A DNA stretch of 64,000 bases from Zoroaster sp. YZ-2022 (taxonomy: Eukaryota; Echinodermata; Asteroidea; Forcipulatida; Zoroasteridae): the NCBI GenBank assembly GCA_029582265.1, contig CM055819.1, positions 43,533,048 to 43,597,047 of the forward strand, written 5' to 3'. Under the pieces are notes generated by a model. The model did no database searches, was not told the origin of the DNA, and saw only the letters and a program-made list of their open reading frames with translations. The position numbers were made by a program, and so were the translations under genes. Each line of letters begins with the position of its first letter. Within the stretch, counting starts at the first letter, position 1. Of the stretch, positions 60,634-64,000 are shown piece by piece.

Positions 60634-63600
60634 TCAACGATACCACATAGGTAACAAGTGGGTCCTCTTTGGGTACCGCCTTTGCGGCGTCTCGCCAAGT
60701 GATTCTGGCTGACTACCCTGACCCTCTACGTCTTGTTCTTCTGTAATGTCTACGTCCATCACAGGGACCGCATCAACATGAACCTCTAACTCTGGTTCTT
60801 CCACCTGGTCAAGGGGAGGGTTTCCTACCGCCTCACCATTTGACCGGTAACCCCAAGGTTGAATCGCCTCACCGACAGGTTTTAACCTGTCCACATAGAC
60901 GACCTTTGGTTTGCTTCCTCGCCTCAGCTGGATGCGAACCGTCACATCTGACAACCGCTTGACAATGAGCCATGGTCCTTCCCACTGCAATTGTAATTTT
61001 GGGGAGAGGTGCTTTTTCTTTGCCGGGTTGAACAACCAAACAAACTGATTCTCTTTTAGCAGCCGACTTCCTCCTTGCACAGAGGTCACAACCCCTCAAG
61101 AAAGACCGTACGTCCGCAGACATACCAGGCCAGAAATACCTGAACTTCACCTTGGCCAGCGTCTTGCTGACACCCAAGTGGCCACTGAGTTTCCCACCAT
61201 GCAACTCAGACAGTATTTCCTTCCTGAATTTCAGGGGTAAGACCAACAACCACTTTACCGACCACCTGTCATCAGACTCCCAACGCCTGGAGAATAGACC
61301 TTCACGAATATCCAACTGGTCCCACAGTAACCAATAGGTGTTACAGTTGGCTGTCAAGTGAGACACTACCTTCCATTCAGGACGACCACCGCCGTCCTCC
61401 TTAGACCTTATGACCCAACTCATTGTCTCATCCTGTAACTGGGCTTCCCTTAAAGCCTCACTGGACAGGAGTGATTGGGCTGTAACGCCCCTAGCTCCAG
61501 ACCCGTCACCTTGAGGTAGTACCTCGGGGATCTCATGAGTCACCTTGTTACTAACCAGCTCCTGACGGCCGCACTGTTTGCACTGCCGCCTCGACATCCC
61601 ATTAGCATTACCATGCTTCTTACCAGGCCTATGCTCAATGACCAAGTCATACTGTGAGATGACCTCTATCCACCTCGGCAGCTGACCCTCGGGGTTCTTA
61701 AAATTATGTGCCCACCGCAAGGCAGCGTGGTCAGTTCTGACCATACAGGTACTACTTGAAACGTTTCAAGTATACCACGACTGCCAACAACTCCCGGCGA
61801 GTCACCATAATTTCGCTCGGGTCTGCTGAGCTTACGGCTCGCATAAGCCAGGACTCTCTCATCGCCATCTTGGATTTGCGACAAAACCGCCCCGATACCA
61901 TCGCCACTGGCATCGGTGTCCAAGATAAAGTCACCATTGGGGATTGGATACGACAGAATTGGGGCAGTCTGGAGCCTGCCTTTCAACTCGTCAAACGCCA
62001 CCTGACAAGACTCAGACCAGACAAATTATCTTGATTTCTCGGTCAAAGCATGCAGTGGGCTCGCAATCTCTGCGAAACTTTGAATGAACTTCCGGTAGTA
62101 CGATACAAGGCCCAAAATGCTTCGTACATCACGCACACACTCTGGAACCGTCCAATTTGCTACCGCCTGGACCTTCTGAGGGTCTTTGGCCACTCCCTCT
62201 GCGGACACAATGTGCCCCAGTTACGCCACTGACCATTGGAACAAGTGGCACTTGCTGGGCTTTAATTTAAGTCCAGCGTTCCTCAGCCTGTCCAACACCA
62301 CTTGGAGCCGCTCTAGGGTCTCCATCACCGTCTCACCAAAGACAATGATGTCATCCAAATAAATCAACAATATTTCCCATTGGAAGCCGGTCATGACTTT
62401 TTCCATGAGCCGCTCGAAAGTCGCCAGGGCATTGCACAACCCGAAAGGCATGCATTTCCACTGGTACAATCCATTCCTAACAATAAATGCGGACTTTTGG
62501 CTAGCGTCCTCATCCAGAGCGACCAGCCAGTACCCCGACGCCAAGTCAAGGCTACAAAACCACTTTGCCCCCCTCAATGCATCAAATGTTTCATCAATGC
62601 GAGGCACGGGATAGGCATCTTTGATGGTAACCACATTCAACTTCCTGTAATCAACACAGAAGCGCTTGGTTCCGTCCTTCTTGCTGACCAGAACAATATT
62701 TGCCGCCCACGGACTGTCGGAGGGCTCAATTAACCCCTCTTTTCAAGGTCACTAACTTGCCTCTGGATTTCTTGTCGATGACAATAATGATGGCGTCTCG
62801 GCCGTTCTTTAACTGGCCTGGCCTCCCCTGTCTTGATCTGATGTTTGACCACCTCGGTGTGACCAATGCCATGATACCCACTTGAAAATACATCCTGGAA
62901 GTCGGTCAAACACTTCCGGACTTCACCATGGTACTTGGCCTCAACATTGGCTGTACCCCTATCATACAAATCCCTTAAGTGCATAGGAAGGTTATGGCCA
63001 GCATTCTCCACCTCGATTGAATTGAGAAGAATTGAATCTGCCCCTACTTGGGAGATGACCCCTACGGTCATACCCTCACGGGCCACTCTCTTTTCCCGAC
63101 CAGGGTTGAATACCCGCAACGGAATAACCTGTGACTCGGTCTCTACCAGGGATCTGGCTAACATCAAACCCTTCTGGGCCAAGTCACCTCCACCTTCTAT
63201 TGGTTCAACAATAGCTGGCCTCACCAAACAAGCACTCCTCCGGGCGACCATACCAGGGACCACGTCCTCACGGCCGGATGGAACCACTGTAGTTCTAGAA
63301 ACTACGACTCGGCCGACGAATGGCTCACTTGCACTGACTGTGCATCTGACCTTCTCATTCAGCTTCCACTCTTTGGCCTGGAAATCTAAATTTCCAAGAC
63401 TTGAACCAGGCAGAGTTATGACTCTTTGCTCTTCCCCTGACGTTTGTCTTTTTCCTCCTTCACCATCCCCGTCAACACGATATTGTTTGTACCCTCTGCA
63501 CATAGTGCACAATCCAGCCTGCCCGCGGGTCCTACTTGAGGGTGGTTGGCGTTTCCCTGCTTTTGGGGAGGTCTCCATCGGGGATTCTTGCACTGCCGTG

Positions 63601-63981
63601 CAAAATGCCCCTCTTTTTCACAATGGAAACACCTCCAGGTACTACTCTCTACCTTTGGAGGTTGTTGACCGGACCCAAAACGCCTCTCCAGCAACTTGAC
63701 GAGCACACCATATGTGTATTGTTGCCCTGAGTCGCCCAACAACCGGAGAGCATCCCCTTACAAGCTTACGGCCAAATACCTTGCGGCTTGCTCATCATTC
63801 CACTCGAAATGGCGGTAATACTCCTTCCAGAGTACCTTATCGCTGTACCTATCAGGGGTTATATTCGGGCAACGACTTGGTCGCTCCAAACTTTCCCTCC
63901 GACCATCATCGCCACAAACCCGTGACTCTCTTCTCAGTGGCCAAGGACCCACTGAAGAGTTGTCTACTTCCCCAGCTTTAA
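60634..63981 (-). pseudogene. Second Ty3/Gypsy element, gag-pol with missing cores
   Basis: From the window end leftward on the minus strand: capsid N-terminal part (WKEYYRHFEWNDEQAARYLA), a TAA, then LLGDSGQQYTYGVLVKLLER joined directly to a zinc knuckle (CFHCEKEGHFARQC). The protease DTG core is absent and the frame goes on to FQAKEWKLNEKVRC. RT follows, with VDYRKLN, LIYLDDIIVFG, LGHIVSAEGV, then RNase H (DTDASGDGIGAVLSQ). The integrase zinc finger (HLGVSKTLAK ... CDLCARRK) is joined near 61085 to the integrase C-terminal tail (LQLQWEGPWLIVKRLSDVTV). The D,D,E core is absent. Several stops and frameshifts occur. It continues beyond the window. Confidence 0.85.
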
Positions 63982-64000
63982 CTGTCGCCTCTTGCCTTGA

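Overview
This is a eukaryotic window, AT-rich, with spliced exons, long introns and many retrotransposons and DNA transposons. HYR (hyalin repeat) modules joined to F5/8 type C (discoidin) modules, a PAN plus fibrinogen-domain lectin, Ty3/Gypsy, L2-like and RTE-like LINEs, tRNA-derived SINEs and many TA-flanked MITEs suggest a marine invertebrate. An invertebrate deuterostome such as an echinoderm is most likely. The species cannot be fixed from the sequence. A 500-base N gap lies at 9026-9525.

Left part (1-9025): a decayed LINE fragment, degenerate tRNA-like heads, a duplicated ~250-bp block, and one intronless gene at 3131-4179 for a secreted PAN/Apple plus fibrinogen-like lectin. As read, this gene carries one frameshift and one nonsense codon. 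It is followed by copies of a repeat family with a hammerhead-like core (4551-5866), a LINE 3' tail and a PIF/Harbinger-like remnant.

Central part (9526-47585, minus strand): the main content is one large modular gene. I can place 14 exons whose splice phases all fit and which read through without a stop (about 811 codons): HYR-HYR-F5/8C, HYR-HYR-F5/8C, HYR-HYR-F5/8C. The last exon of the third F5/8C domain falls in the N gap. Each HYR domain is one phase 1-1 exon. Each F5/8C domain is three exons of 105, 194 and 136 bp. The array grew by tandem duplication: units A (9.5-22.7 kb) and B (22.7-31.1 kb) are nearly identical over long intron stretches, and unit C (31-47.6 kb) is older. First and last exons of the gene were not found.

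The introns are full of transposons. A Ty3/Gypsy element with both LTRs (11801-19198) sits in unit A only. A deleted mariner-like element is shared by A and B but absent from C. Two further elements are nested inside it in B only. The unit C intron between the second and third F5/8C exons holds a broken RTE-like LINE, an L2-like LINE and an orphan Gypsy gag piece. Paralogous empty sites give a relative order of events.

Right part (47.6-64 kb): no host gene is recognised. It holds hAT-like and TA-flanked MITEs, a SINE, a 2.7-kb element with a broken THAP domain, a Gypsy integrase scrap, a 1.75-kb foldback with ~550-bp arms, and a second Ty3/Gypsy element (minus, from about 60634 past the window end) that has lost the capsid C-terminal region, protease core and integrase core.
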